A DNA stretch of 64,000 bases from Stictocephala bisonia (taxonomy: Eukaryota > Arthropoda > Insecta > Hemiptera > Membracidae). Under the pieces are notes generated by a model that did not search any database, was not told the origin of the DNA, and saw only the letters and a program-made list of their open reading frames with translations. How positions within the stretch are numbered: the first letter of the stretch is position 1; the number at the start of each line of letters is the position of its first letter. Both the position numbers and the translations under genes were made by a program. This document shows positions 27,001 to 39,997 of this stretch, in pieces. The DNA is taken from positions 1 to 64,000 of the forward strand of contig JAQJVL010001201.1 of the NCBI GenBank assembly GCA_035578905.1, given 5' to 3'.

Positions 27001-30000
27001 AAACTGTTTTCGATGATGCAAATTGATTAACAGGAGTTTTTGCTGACTGATTTTAAAAGAAATGAATTTGAATGCAACTTTAACATAGGCAGACTCTTAA
27101 GGGTTACACCAATTTTTGTAGGAAGAAACGATGGGAAATAAATAAGTAAGATAATCCATATACAATTGCAGAGCTTCAATTAAGGACAAAATCAATTCAA
27201 TGTAGTCTTAAATTTACATGTTGTTTAATTGTTTGAAACAAATTTTGTGTTGCTTTAAATGTAAAGATTAAGGTTTAACACAAAAATGGGTTGTTTTAAA
27301 TATAAAAATCTAGGTTATGTTTCAACAATGTTACAAAAGTGAATTGGTAGTGTATTCTTAGAAAAAACAATTTGGTTCCATACTGCTGAAAATAAATAAA
27401 TTATATATTTACTTTGGACAGTTTAATTTGTATATTCAGTGGTTAATATTTTGTACTTTTGGTACGTTATATTTTATTTTTTAATAATTTAATAAATTCC
27501 CACCTTGCATTTCTGGCAAAGCCCATCCTTTCACTTTTTTTGGCGGAATATCAATTACTTTTTCTGCAGCCCAAGTACCATCAACTTTTTTGAAAAATCT
27601 AAAACAAAGTAAAGAAAATACGATAAGTTTGTATTTGGATTATAGTTTATATCCTGAATGTATAAAACTTATAAATAAAATTCATACACATTCATGTTTA
27701 ACAAAACTGACAATGCACAGCGTGAAACATGATTTTAGATACCAAATCACTACGACATCTAATCAAGCATACCTTTTATTTTGGCAAGTGGGTAACTGTA
27801 GAAACATGAACATGAGTAACTGTTCCCTGAATCCATATTCAAACCCCCTATTGAAATATCAAGAGCCATAAAATCCAAAGGCTTTATTTAATTAATGTTA
27901 AAGTAAAGTCAATTTTAAATTATTTCAACTAGTTTAATAAAACTATAAATGGTGTGAGCTATTTGCGAGGACACTTGTGAATATGTAGACATGTATATTA
28001 TCTCTAAGAATGAACAAATACAGTAGGAGACGAAACTGTAGTTATAGATACCAAATCACTATGACATCTAATCAAGCATACTTTTTATTTTGGCAAGTGG
28101 GTAACAACGGAAATCATTTGTCATATGGAATCATGTTCTGGGGGACGGCCCCAGTCACATCATTTAATAGAGTTTTAAGCTTCAAATACGGGCAGTTAGG
28201 ATTGTTTTCGGTCTGAGATTTAGAGACATCTGTAGGCAGGTGTTCCATGATCAGTCTATTTTAACCCTTCCATCCTTATTCATTTACACTTATGCTCAGT
28301 TTGTTTTCAAAAATCAACATATTTTCCCTACCCATAGTCATACTTACAAAACAAGAAATAAAAATAGTTTTATCATACCTCTTCATCATAAAGCTATTTT
28401 TCAGAAATCATTTGCATATCTTGGCCTGGTCATATTTGACAATATTCCAGATAATATTAGAAAAAGTGATAGTGAGAGGGGTTTCAAAAGTAGGTTAAAA
28501 CAACATCTTTTAGACAAGGCATATTATGCAATAGACGAGTTTTAAGCAATCAATGATTTTCTATGATTTGTGACTTATATTTAATGATGTTCTTATATAT
28601 GTATAATTGTATTTTTATCTTTTTAGACCTTATATAAACACTGACTATTTTCCAAACATTGTTAAATGTCAATGAACAATAAACGATTTGATTTGATAGC
28701 TGGGCTGAGGCTCTTAGTGAAGTAGGGTTGATTATAAATGTTTCTAGCCAAGCTGGGTCCAAACCAATCACGTCTCAATGCGGAAGGTGGATATGCCCAA
28801 TTTATTAATTATCTCAGAGAGCTGAGGAAAAGCACAAGGGCAGCCTTCTTTACTAATAATTTAATTTAAATAATATATAATAATTAGCTACCTGCAAGGA
28901 CCTTCCTAATTCTATTTCTGACATGATGAACCACGTCTAAAATAATGCAAATAATGAAGTGAAAGATCATTTAACAATTAACTTTTGAAAACCAATGTAA
29001 ATTTAGAAGGATAACCACAGCACGCTGATGAAAGCCTTGCAATTAGTTTTGAACTGACGAATTTAGAAATGTTGCAATGATGCAAGCACCAATCCATGCC
29101 AGATGCAAGCACTGATACATTAAGGATACTCCAATTAGGGTACATAATTAATTTGATTTGCCCTGCTCACCAAGAGGATTAGTACAGCCACTCTATCCCT
29201 AAACGGAAACTAAATATACATTTTAAATTACTATTTTCAATACCTAGAAATTACTTCTCCACAGGTTCTAAGTTTGTGCTAGGAGTAGAATACCTCGCTT
29301 CCGTGTCTTCGAGTGTTTTAGCCGGCTCATAAAAATTGTCGTTCACTTCAACTGCCGTCTGTGCGGTGGACTAATGCTTTTTGGTGCCAAGTGAAATGCT
29401 TATGCATGTATATAAAGGCGACATCTTGCACTCGGCACAGAAGAGAAAGTATTTTAACTCTCTCAAGGACCAGAATTAAATTTATTCTTTAGCGGTGGTG
29501 ATATTCTATTGATAAACTAACCCCTCTATCCAGTAGATTTTCCCTTAGCCTACTTATAAAAAAGAAAGAAATAGTTGATAAATATTATATGACACTGAAG
29601 ATTAAACTCATACAATACTATAACAAATTAGAATTATTTATGCCTGGTTCAAAATTTTATGAAACAGTAACATAAAACTAATAAAACCAAAGATACATCA
29701 CAAACACAACAAACTCTTGCTGTAAACATCAGACTGCAAAACAACACATGCAGACACTACAAACAGATAACTTATTTCTTTAAAATAATATATTACCTGA
29801 TTAAATATTGTTACATCCATTTCAAGTAAAAATGTCTAGGCAATAATAAATTAATGCACGTTTCAAGAGGTTTTAAGAACCATCCTAAACTCCACTTCCA
29901 GCTCACAACCATGATCGCTCATTGCCTGAGTCTTAAATTCATTTCACTTATTCATTTCAGACCTTCCTGCCTATTTTTACCATTGCCAGTTTTAGAGCAA

Positions 30001-33000
30001 GGAAATCCAAGTTCCCATATACATTGCAAATAAATATGGGAAAATCATGAAATTTTGGGGAATCTGATAAGAAAAGCAGATTTGTGTTGATTACAAAATT
30101 GACTAAATTTAAATATTTTAGAGAATTTGTTTTATTTTTTTCATTAAAAGCAGTTAATAAAAAAATAAATGTGGTGTGATCATCACAGTCAAAACAGTCT
30201 TCATGCTTGGAAAGCTTTTAATACAGTCAACAAACAGAGCAACTTCCATCCAAAGGAAACATTTTTTGAGTTAAACTTACATAGTCAGAAGATATGTAAC
30301 CAAGAAAGTAGTCATAGGATGGAAATGACGTAATCACAGCTACATGACTGGGCTTGTGTCTATACACCAAAAAAAGTACTTTCAAAATTTAAATGCAACA
30401 AAATAAAAATCATTAATCCATACTCTTTTGAAACATGATCCCTCTGAATATTTTTTCTACCAGTTGACACCCCTGCAAACTGAATCACTTACTGTGCTTG
30501 TTTACCTTACACTCACGGTAATGTCGGTTAATATTTACAGAGACACTGTCCTTCTGTCTGTCTTGCCTCGGTTTGTGACTTCTGACTAAAGATACTTATA
30601 CTTGCAAATAATTTGAAAACAAACAGACTTATATTTCGAAAATATACTTACATTTTCAAATTATTTTTGAATATATATTTAAAAATTAAACTTACATTTT
30701 TTTATGTGTATATAACCATTGATTTTACTATACATAGAAGATAGTTCCATCCAATGTTAAATATTGAGGCACAGAAAATGGGAGCGACCGTGCTGCAACC
30801 TGTCATCAATCAAGTTAAAGAGGTCGAAATTGCCTCCAGTTTCGACTGTTCGGTTGCACAACCTGTGAGCAGTAAAGGAACTAATCACTCCCTCTCATTC
30901 CCCCATTCTCTCTCTCTCCTTTCTCATGAGACGAGCGTCCGATAGTACTTGTTTACTGTCGCCCCTCCATCTGTCTCGCCGATAGGCCTTGATAGAGAGT
31001 CAAGTCAAAGTGGGATATTATTCCGTTCTGTGGTTTGTCTTGCACGGAAAGGAATTGCGATCTTTTATTTAGGCCTTAGGGGTTTGCTAATATGAAAAAT
31101 GTTAGAGGACATATTTTTGTTATTTTGTCAATGTAAATAACAGTATGTTACAGATGTTTAGTTAAAACATTATGCATTATCTAAAATGATGTAAATACTG
31201 CGTATTGTAAGTTTATTGATATTTTAAGTAATTGTATATTTAGAAGTAGCAAGAAAAATGGTGGTAGTTCTAAATTGTTAAAGGCTAATTTTTTTTGTTA
31301 AGTCCCTGGATAACACCAAACATTTTACATAAATTTGAGAGACGTAAAAAATTATATAAAATTTCTACGAGAATACCATATGAAAGTTTTTCAAAATTAT
31401 TTTGCAAAATATACTAATCAATAAAATAATGTGATCAATTTTACAAAAAAACAATTACTATTCAACATCATTGGAAAACTGTAAAGGTGATGTATCTGAG
31501 CAGTGGAAGGTAATAAATAACTTAACAAGTGGTTTTTCAAAGAAATAGTTGAGCTAATTGAATTGCCAAATTCTTGTCAATATTGCATTGTATAATATTA
31601 TTGTTGTATTTTTAATTATAAATGAATATTACTTTTGTTTAAAAGTAAATTGAACTATTTGTCATAAATACCACAATATTAAAATCTGCTTCCTTGGCAC
31701 GCCGTGGACAGTGAAATGTGTGTGGTAGGCCTACCGAAAGTTTTAATATTCGTTGTTTTCCTCGTGTGTGAACTGTGTTTGTTAAGTTTTAATTAATTTG
31801 TGACGCGTCCCACTTGGACTTATTTGTGTTCTTTAACCTGAAGATGCCGTTTATATAGTTTTGTTAGTTCTTGGAATTGTTTGTTCTGTTATAATTAAAA
31901 ACGCCACAGAGTGCGGCTTTAGTTTATTTTGTTATTATTTAGACTCTGTAGTTACTTAAAATTAGTTATTTCTAATGTTATTGCTGGTCACGCTACTTGT
32001 GAAATTTTACCAGTTTAATTCCAGAGTGTCTTTACCTGAGAAATTAAAAATATAAATAAAATGCAGTTTATCCATACTTTCACATCTAGTAAAATAATAG
32101 AAACGTGTATGAAAAACAGATAGATAACTTTAATTATATTCGCCTTAGACATACTTTTTACAATGGTCTGATTCAATCAATGTTATAGAACGGAATTTTT
32201 GAAAGGGGGACATAAACAAAATTTACAATAATTTCAACCTGATTAAAATAATGAAAATTGAATCCAAATAATCAGTAGTCTAGTTATATTCTATCACGAT
32301 TATATTTCCTAACCAATTTCAATTGACACTGAGATTGTTTTTCTCAAGAAGTAATAAGAGTCACAACTCTTCATGATTCCGAAAAAAATGAAAACTGACC
32401 ATTCACCAAACAATGAAATATTTTACAAACAATCATGCAATTACTTGGAACCAAATAATATGTTAATGTTACAGACAGTAATAGTAAAACAGACGTTTAT
32501 AATAAAATGAAAAATAATGCTATTTATAATTAAATGCCTATACATAGATTGTCTGAATCAGGCCATAAGATGAAAGCTATTTTTATCTTGTATAGAAGTA
32601 AATTAGTGGTTTGTTATGATTTTTTCTAACCCTATCATGAAATTTGAATCTCACCTGGGTTTTATATTTTGCCCAGTATTATTCTATATAAATATCATAG
32701 GCCTATTTCAATATCTATTTTGTCAAAGAAATAAATAATGTCACATTTTTTAATATTTCGCTATAGGCTATTATATATTCCTGGAATATTTGCAGATTAA
32801 TTTCATAATTGAAAGGAGAGTCATTGATTGGATTTGAAAACAATTTATTTTTTAATCAATTGCCGAATATGAAAAAATTAATGATTGAGTACAACAGTTG
32901 ATTTAATCACCTAATCGATGGTTAAAATGCAATAAATAAAGATTATTCAGATGGGCTATATAATATGAAAATGTTTATTAAATCAGCAGTAATTATCGCC

Positions 33001-36000
33001 AGCATTGCCGATAAGTTAGCGGTCTATTCAAGTGTGTCTATTTACAAATACATGGTGTGTTAATCATATAAATCAATATGGTGTTTTAATTTATTCAGTT
33101 ATAAATATTTCTTTATTCAATATGAATGTCACACTGAGTTTTACTGTACCAACAATAGTATCAACACAGTATTCTTTATTATTCGAAAGAGATGCAAGCA
33201 AATATAAAAACAGAGAACCCGTATAAACGTTGGCCATATGGAATAACGTAAACAATTATCTAAGCAGGACGTTGTTTGTGTGTGGGACCTGAGGAAGTAG
33301 AGGGCGGGGCGGCTGTCTGGAGAATGGGAGAGTGGGTTAAGAGGAGGGAAGTGAGAGAGAGAGAGAGAGAGAGAGACGGAAGAGCGTGCGAGAGAGAGAG
33401 AGAGAGGAAATAGGGCTATGCGCAGCGCAGCGTGGGGCCTCAAAACAGTTTTGGGGCCTCGCCACAACTCTCCCATATGGATGGAGTATCTCTTTATATA
33501 GTAAAATCAATGATATAACTCATATGATAGTGAATGGATTCACTTGAAAATTTTTCACAACATTGTATTCATATAAAAAAGTATTTTTTTAAATTTAGTT
33601 CCTAAGATTTTAAACTGAAACACAGCATTTAAAGCATTAAGTAACCTAACCTACATCGCAAATGAAAATAAATGTCAGTGCTGAGGAAGTGCTCGTGACC
33701 AGCTGATTTATGTGCACATTATATCCAAATGATATCCTGTAAGTTTATTACTGTAACCAGATGATTATTTATTTATGAAAACAACTGTACTTACTTTATT
33801 TCAGAAAGAATTAAGTAAACAGTCAACCTTAATTTTTTTGACAGCCAAAGTCAAAATAGTTAATATCAGACTTAAGCCACAGCTGGCAACTTATATAAAA
33901 GTTTTGCTCTGTAAACTAGTTCGACTTTTAGTTTTCATTTAAATTGACTCTGAGCCAAAGATAGAATATTTACTGGAAGTTCATTTACAATTTAAGGGCA
34001 ATCCAAACTCCATTTAAACTAAATGTTACCAATAATGCACATAACTCAAGTTTTAAGTGAGATATTTTTGTAATTTTAGTTTAATTTTAAAGATTGCCTT
34101 TTTGTTTAGTTCCTACACAAGGTTGTGGCTGTTAAACTTCAAAAACTTTTTAAACAATTTATTTAAAAATGTTAAAAATTTTTCAAAAATCTTATAAATA
34201 TATTTTTTATTTGTTTTCTAAATAAAATATTAAAAAATCCCTGAGTTAAGAACTTTATATAGTAATAATATATTTACAGTGATATTTTCATTTAAATATT
34301 GATATTCAGTGGTTATTGAAATAAGTGTGGTAAAATTTTAAAAAAGTAAAGTTTCGGAAATCACCAAAATAAGCTGAGAAACGCACTTTTAAGATGTGTT
34401 TTGTTGTCTAAGCCTGCTACATTTGTTTTGGGTATTTTTAGGCTGTGGTGGCACATCTTACATAATGGCACATCTAGTTAATCATCAATAACTGCACTAG
34501 ATTTAGGCTTCCCCGCATTTTTCCTTTTCTAGTAACAACTTCTAAAACTAACTACTTTGTTTTGTTATCCATAGTTGTACAAAACTTCTAAACACAAACT
34601 GAACAATTCACTTCACTAAACATAAACAAATCAAACTATTGTTTATCAACAGAAACAGCTGTACTGAAGTCTGTAAGCTGAGCTCACTAATGCTGTTTGT
34701 ACTACATAGTTAAGCGATATAAAAAGTAAAACTCAGTGAAGAATTAAATGTATTATAGTGTAATATGATTTATGTCACCTCAAAATTGAGACACTTCGTA
34801 TCCATGGTAATGCACATCAAATGTTTAATTGTAATATTTTGAACATATCATAATTTAACCCTCCGAATGATGATCATTTCACTCTTCAGTGATAGGCCAT
34901 TTTCTGATATCGCGCAGAACTTTTTTTAAAAATTTATAAAAAATATAAAATATACCTGTAATATTACATATTATATATCAAATTATTCACAATGAAATAT
35001 AGCAAATGGTGATATAAAATAAAAACTTACCAAAATAACTTGAAAAATTAAGAACTACTGATGACCTTGATTTTTTATTTTTTTTAAAATTGTTTTTGTT
35101 TTTGACGGTATTTTACATTGTTTTTATGGCAACAAATTTCAAATTCATTATATAAAAAAGATGCAGAGTTTGGTTCTGAACACAAAAATATGAAACACTA
35201 GTAGTTTTTCTTCAACAAAAATGTTTTGTTGGCAATGTTTTGTATCAGCGTAAAAAATCAAATATTTGAAAAAATGTACTTTTTCAGTGTAAAGTTCCAT
35301 AAATTATTTATTTCTATGTTTAAAGAACATTATTTGCAAAATTAATACTTCTAACTAACTAAATAAACACTATTTACAAAAATTATAACTTTATATATGT
35401 ATTTACATAGAACTGTACTCATAAAACATCACTTATTCAGAATCAGATTCAGATCTGGTGGGTGCTTTTCTTTTCCTATTACATCATTTTGCTTTCCAGA
35501 AATGAGTCAATTCTTTATATCATTTTGATAATAAATAATAAAAATACGTACTAAATAAAATCAAACATCACACTAATAAATAACAATAACAACATAACCA
35601 ACAACAATGACACACGATCTACGATGTCTGATTGACTGGCACAACTACAGTTGTAAACAATCAGCTGTTCATGAATGACATCATCCTACTGTTTTATTTA
35701 TGTGTGTGAAAAATGTTTACCATAGAGTAAGTTAACGAATAAAGGAACTCTTTCCAAACATATTAGTATAACAAATATCTGATTTCCGCCAATAATTATT
35801 TCATTACGGCATTTTTCGCGATCGGCTCGGAGCGAGCCGTTATCGATTCACACGCGGACCCTAACGGCTCGGACCGAGCCGTTATCACTCGGAGGGTTAA
35901 AAGTATATGTTATTATACATCATTTTAAAGCTAATAAATCAAATAATTATAATCAATAAAAATCCAAAAATGTAAAAAAAAAAAAAAATATTTTCCGTTC

Positions 36001-37625
36001 CAGAGTGCCCTTAAAGCCCATATAATTGTATTTTTGCAAACATTTCTAACAATAATTAGGAGGCCTGAAATTTGACCAATTTCTAATATTGTAACCAATC
36101 TCATATTTAAAAAATGCTGAAGAATAATTTTTTGATTAGTGAACCAATGTTTAAGTTTTGTACCTATATAGGCCTGAATAAACAAGTAGTTGAATTTTAA
36201 ATTTTGTACTTTGCAAAAGCTTCTTGTAAAAACATTTCATAATATAGATAATTCTTTCTTGTAACCTAAAAATTATGGTAAAATGAAATAATGCCAATAT
36301 AGGCAGGATAAACTACTCTTGTGTCAAAAGGAACATAATCAATCAATTGTATAAAGATTAAAGAAACAAATCTGACCTTTTTATAAATAAAATCTCTATG
36401 TGTTTTCCAGCTAAAACTGTAATTTTAATTTCCTGGAAAATTAAAAGTATTATTTACTTCATTCCAATTACTTCTTGTTGTAAAACAAACTACCAGAGTC
36501 TTATCAATTTTCAACATAAGACCATTGTCAAGAAACCAATTATCCAAGTCGCTGAGCGTATCAGAGTACAATTTTACTATTTCAATGTTAGTTTTGTTTA
36601 CTACAATTACGGTTGTGTTAAAAATGTCCTACAATCTGTAAAATATAAGTTGTTTATTAATTGCTTTAAGGTGATCATTTATGTAAATTACTAAGAAACC
36701 CGGACCCACAACAGACTCTTAAGCCACACCAAAAAAGAAACAATAAATGCAGTTACTACATGTACATAAATATGCCATGCAGATAAATAGTGGAGGAAAG
36801 TAGGTGTTCAAGACAATTTTTACAATGAGCTTAGTATTCCTCAACAAACTACCCTCATATAGCTTCTCCGATGTTAAACAGTTTAATGTTAAACATGGCT
36901 GGGATGCCATCACTCTCATAAATATTCTTGGGCAGTTTTTGAAGAAGTTTTTGACTAAGGTCCTCATTACCCACTGCTATTTTTCTATATGTAATTAGAA
37001 TCAGTCTACAAAACCTAAGCCAATATTTTCCTAACATGGTAACAAAAAGAACAACAGATATCTGGATAACTGAGATAACACTAAAATACTTCACAGGGAA
37101 CCACATTTTTTAAACGTACATTCATCGAAGGTGCCTTTATGAAACTAAATAATGAACAAGTAATCAGTCAAAGTAGCATAGAAGTTAGACCCATGTGGGT
37201 TCCTTTACTTAAAAACACACTTGATAAAAAGTTCAATACACTCATGACATCATCTAACCAGAATCCTACACCACCTGCACCTACAACAATTAAACACCCC
37301 ATGAGTCTCCGTCCCCGTACCTGAGTCACCGCATTTTTGGCGATCTCGGAGCGTACGTCCCTGACCTCGTCAGTCTGTGTATGGTTGTTGTGAAGTGTAG
37401 TGTGTATGTTTGTCTTGTCCCCGTGTTTATCACCTTGGAGGGAACTTCGTAGACACTGCACTTGGATTGTATCATCCTCACTTCGTACCTGGGACGTCTA
37501 GACGCCATCGTCACTGCAGACTTCATCATTTTTGTAATATTTGATTATGGTATTGTTTTATTCCTAATAATTGTTGTCTTTTCAGGTTAAAATGTAATTG
37601 TAATAGTAGTCTCAGTCCTTCTGAG

Positions 37626-37663
<38 letters not shown>

Positions 37664-39962
37664 TTGTGCATGTTGAATGTTATTTTTAATTAATTGTGTT
37701 TTACAGGTACCATATATTTATGATTAGTTAATGTAATCTTATTTCAGTCTGATTTGAATATTAATTTTATTGTGTTTTGACATTTTTCGTTGATATCGTG
37801 ACCTTGACAGCGCCTAATTGGCTATATTAATTTAACCCTGTTAATATTTTTTATATTTAGTAGAAGTTCATTTTGTTGTACTCCATTCTAGGAGCTAGGT
37901 TAAAATGTAGATAATTATTAAAGTAGATAAGTTTATTAGTTTAAGAACGTAGTTTTATAACATGTTTGTGTATATGTAATTTAGTTTTTAGCACTTGAAA
38001 AAGGTTTGGGTTTTACCAAATCGAAACGTCGTGATTGTTATTTTTCACGTAATGATGGCAAATGTCCAACTACCTTTGTCTCCCTCATCAGATATCTGGA
38101 GACAGTTAATTCTTTTCAAAATTGATTCAAACTCAAACTGTAACTGAACTAAACATCTTATTTATGTGAAAATTAACTCATAAAATAAAATAACAAACGA
38201 TTAACAACAAATATATACCTGAAAACATTGGCCATGACAGCACAACCGACAAAGCCCTGAGCTGCAACTGGATCATGCAGGAACCGAATCTCGAGAGGTG
38301 CAATGCCATCCTCACCTAGAGGAATAGTCTGCAACAATTTGTGGTCCTTCCAAGAGTAGATGTTCAGGGAGCGGCCTGTTAAAGCTAACATAACATTCAA
38401 CAACATTAAATGTTTAAAGAAACAAATTGTTTTATTTACTTATAACATTACTAATGATTTAAGAATAATAAATCAATCTATCTATACCTATAAAAGGCAA
38501 ATACCACTAACTCATTCACTCATCACTGTAACTAAAAAAGTACTAAGCCTACGAGGCTGAAATTTTGTAGAGTCAAAAGTCTAATGTTGTAGATGTGCAA
38601 TAAGAAGGGATTTTGATAAATTCTTAGTAAATCAAAGATGGCAGCCTTTTAGTGCCAAAAATTTTAAATGCCAAAAGCAGCATTTCTCTAATTGGACTGT
38701 ACGGTAGCGGCTAAATGAACGGTTCTACAACAAAATTAACACCATTTTCTGTACCTGATTTGAGACGATCTACAACTTTGGTCCTACAACTTTTTGCTCT
38801 ATCTCACCTCCTTCATCCTTAGGTAGAGCTAGATTTTCAATTTGAGCATGTAAATCAAATTGGTTAATTTACCGTCTTTAAGAGTAGACTTACAGATTTT
38901 TCTAGACTGTGAAACTTTGTTACCTAGGAGAGCATACTGTATTTAATGGAAAAATATACAATTTAATATGAACACATATATAGCCAGATCATAGGACATG
39001 GTTAAACATGGCTAGAAACACAATATTTCACTGATTCAGAGACAATTACCATACTTTGTGCCCTCTAAAAGTAGACTCACAGATTTTTCTAGACTATGAC
39101 ACTTTGTAATCTAAGAGAACAAACTGTTTTCAATCGGAAAATTAACAATTTAGATTTAAAGCATGCATAGCCAGATCATAGGACATGGCTAAAGATGGCA
39201 AGAAACACAATATTTTATTGATTCAGAGTCAAATATAGTACTTTGAGCCCTCTAAAAGTAGACTTACAGATTTCCTTATACTTTGAAACTTTAGTATATA
39301 AGAGAAAAAACTGATTTTAATCGGAAAATTTACAATTTAATTTGACCAAATGGATAGCCGGTTCACAGGACATGACTAAATATGGCGAGAAACCCAATAT
39401 TTCACTGATTCAGAGTCAACTACAGTAATTTGTGCCCTCTAAAAGTAGACTTACAGATTTGTCTAGACTTTAAAACTTTTGTATCAAAGAGAACAAACTG
39501 ATTTCAATTGGAAAATTTTAAATTTAATTTTTACACATGTATAGCCAGTTCATTGGACCTGGCTTAACACGGCGACAACCTCGACATTTAATTGATTTAG
39601 AGTCAATTGCCATAATTCACGGCCTCTAAAAGTAGACTTTCACATTTTTTTAAACAACCAAAGTTTGTAAACTACAAGAAAAGTCTGATTGAAATATCAA
39701 GATTACAATATTAATTTGCATACAGCCATAATTACCCTACTTTGCTCCCTCTCAAAGTAGGCTTTGTTAAATTTGTTAAATAAAAACAAATTGAATAAAA
39801 ATGTGGTAGGCTAAACTTTTAAAATTTAAAATAATTGAGTACAGTATTAAGTTATTCATAAAATTAGCTGTTCTAAGTTTGATACAGTGTAAACTGAAAG
39901 CATATTTCGATTATATGATCAAACTCAATATTATGACCGGCGAAGCGGGCAGGTACAGCTAG

Positions 39963-39997
<35 letters not shown>

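Noticed and set aside
33141..33476. A 111-codon minus ORF rich in Ser and Leu
   Set aside because: It reads through a (GA)n tract; low-complexity artefact.
36719..37106. Overlapping ORFs upstream of the RT piece as the LINE fingers domain
   Set aside because: No recognisable RT block (such as YRPIS or QYGFR) in either frame.
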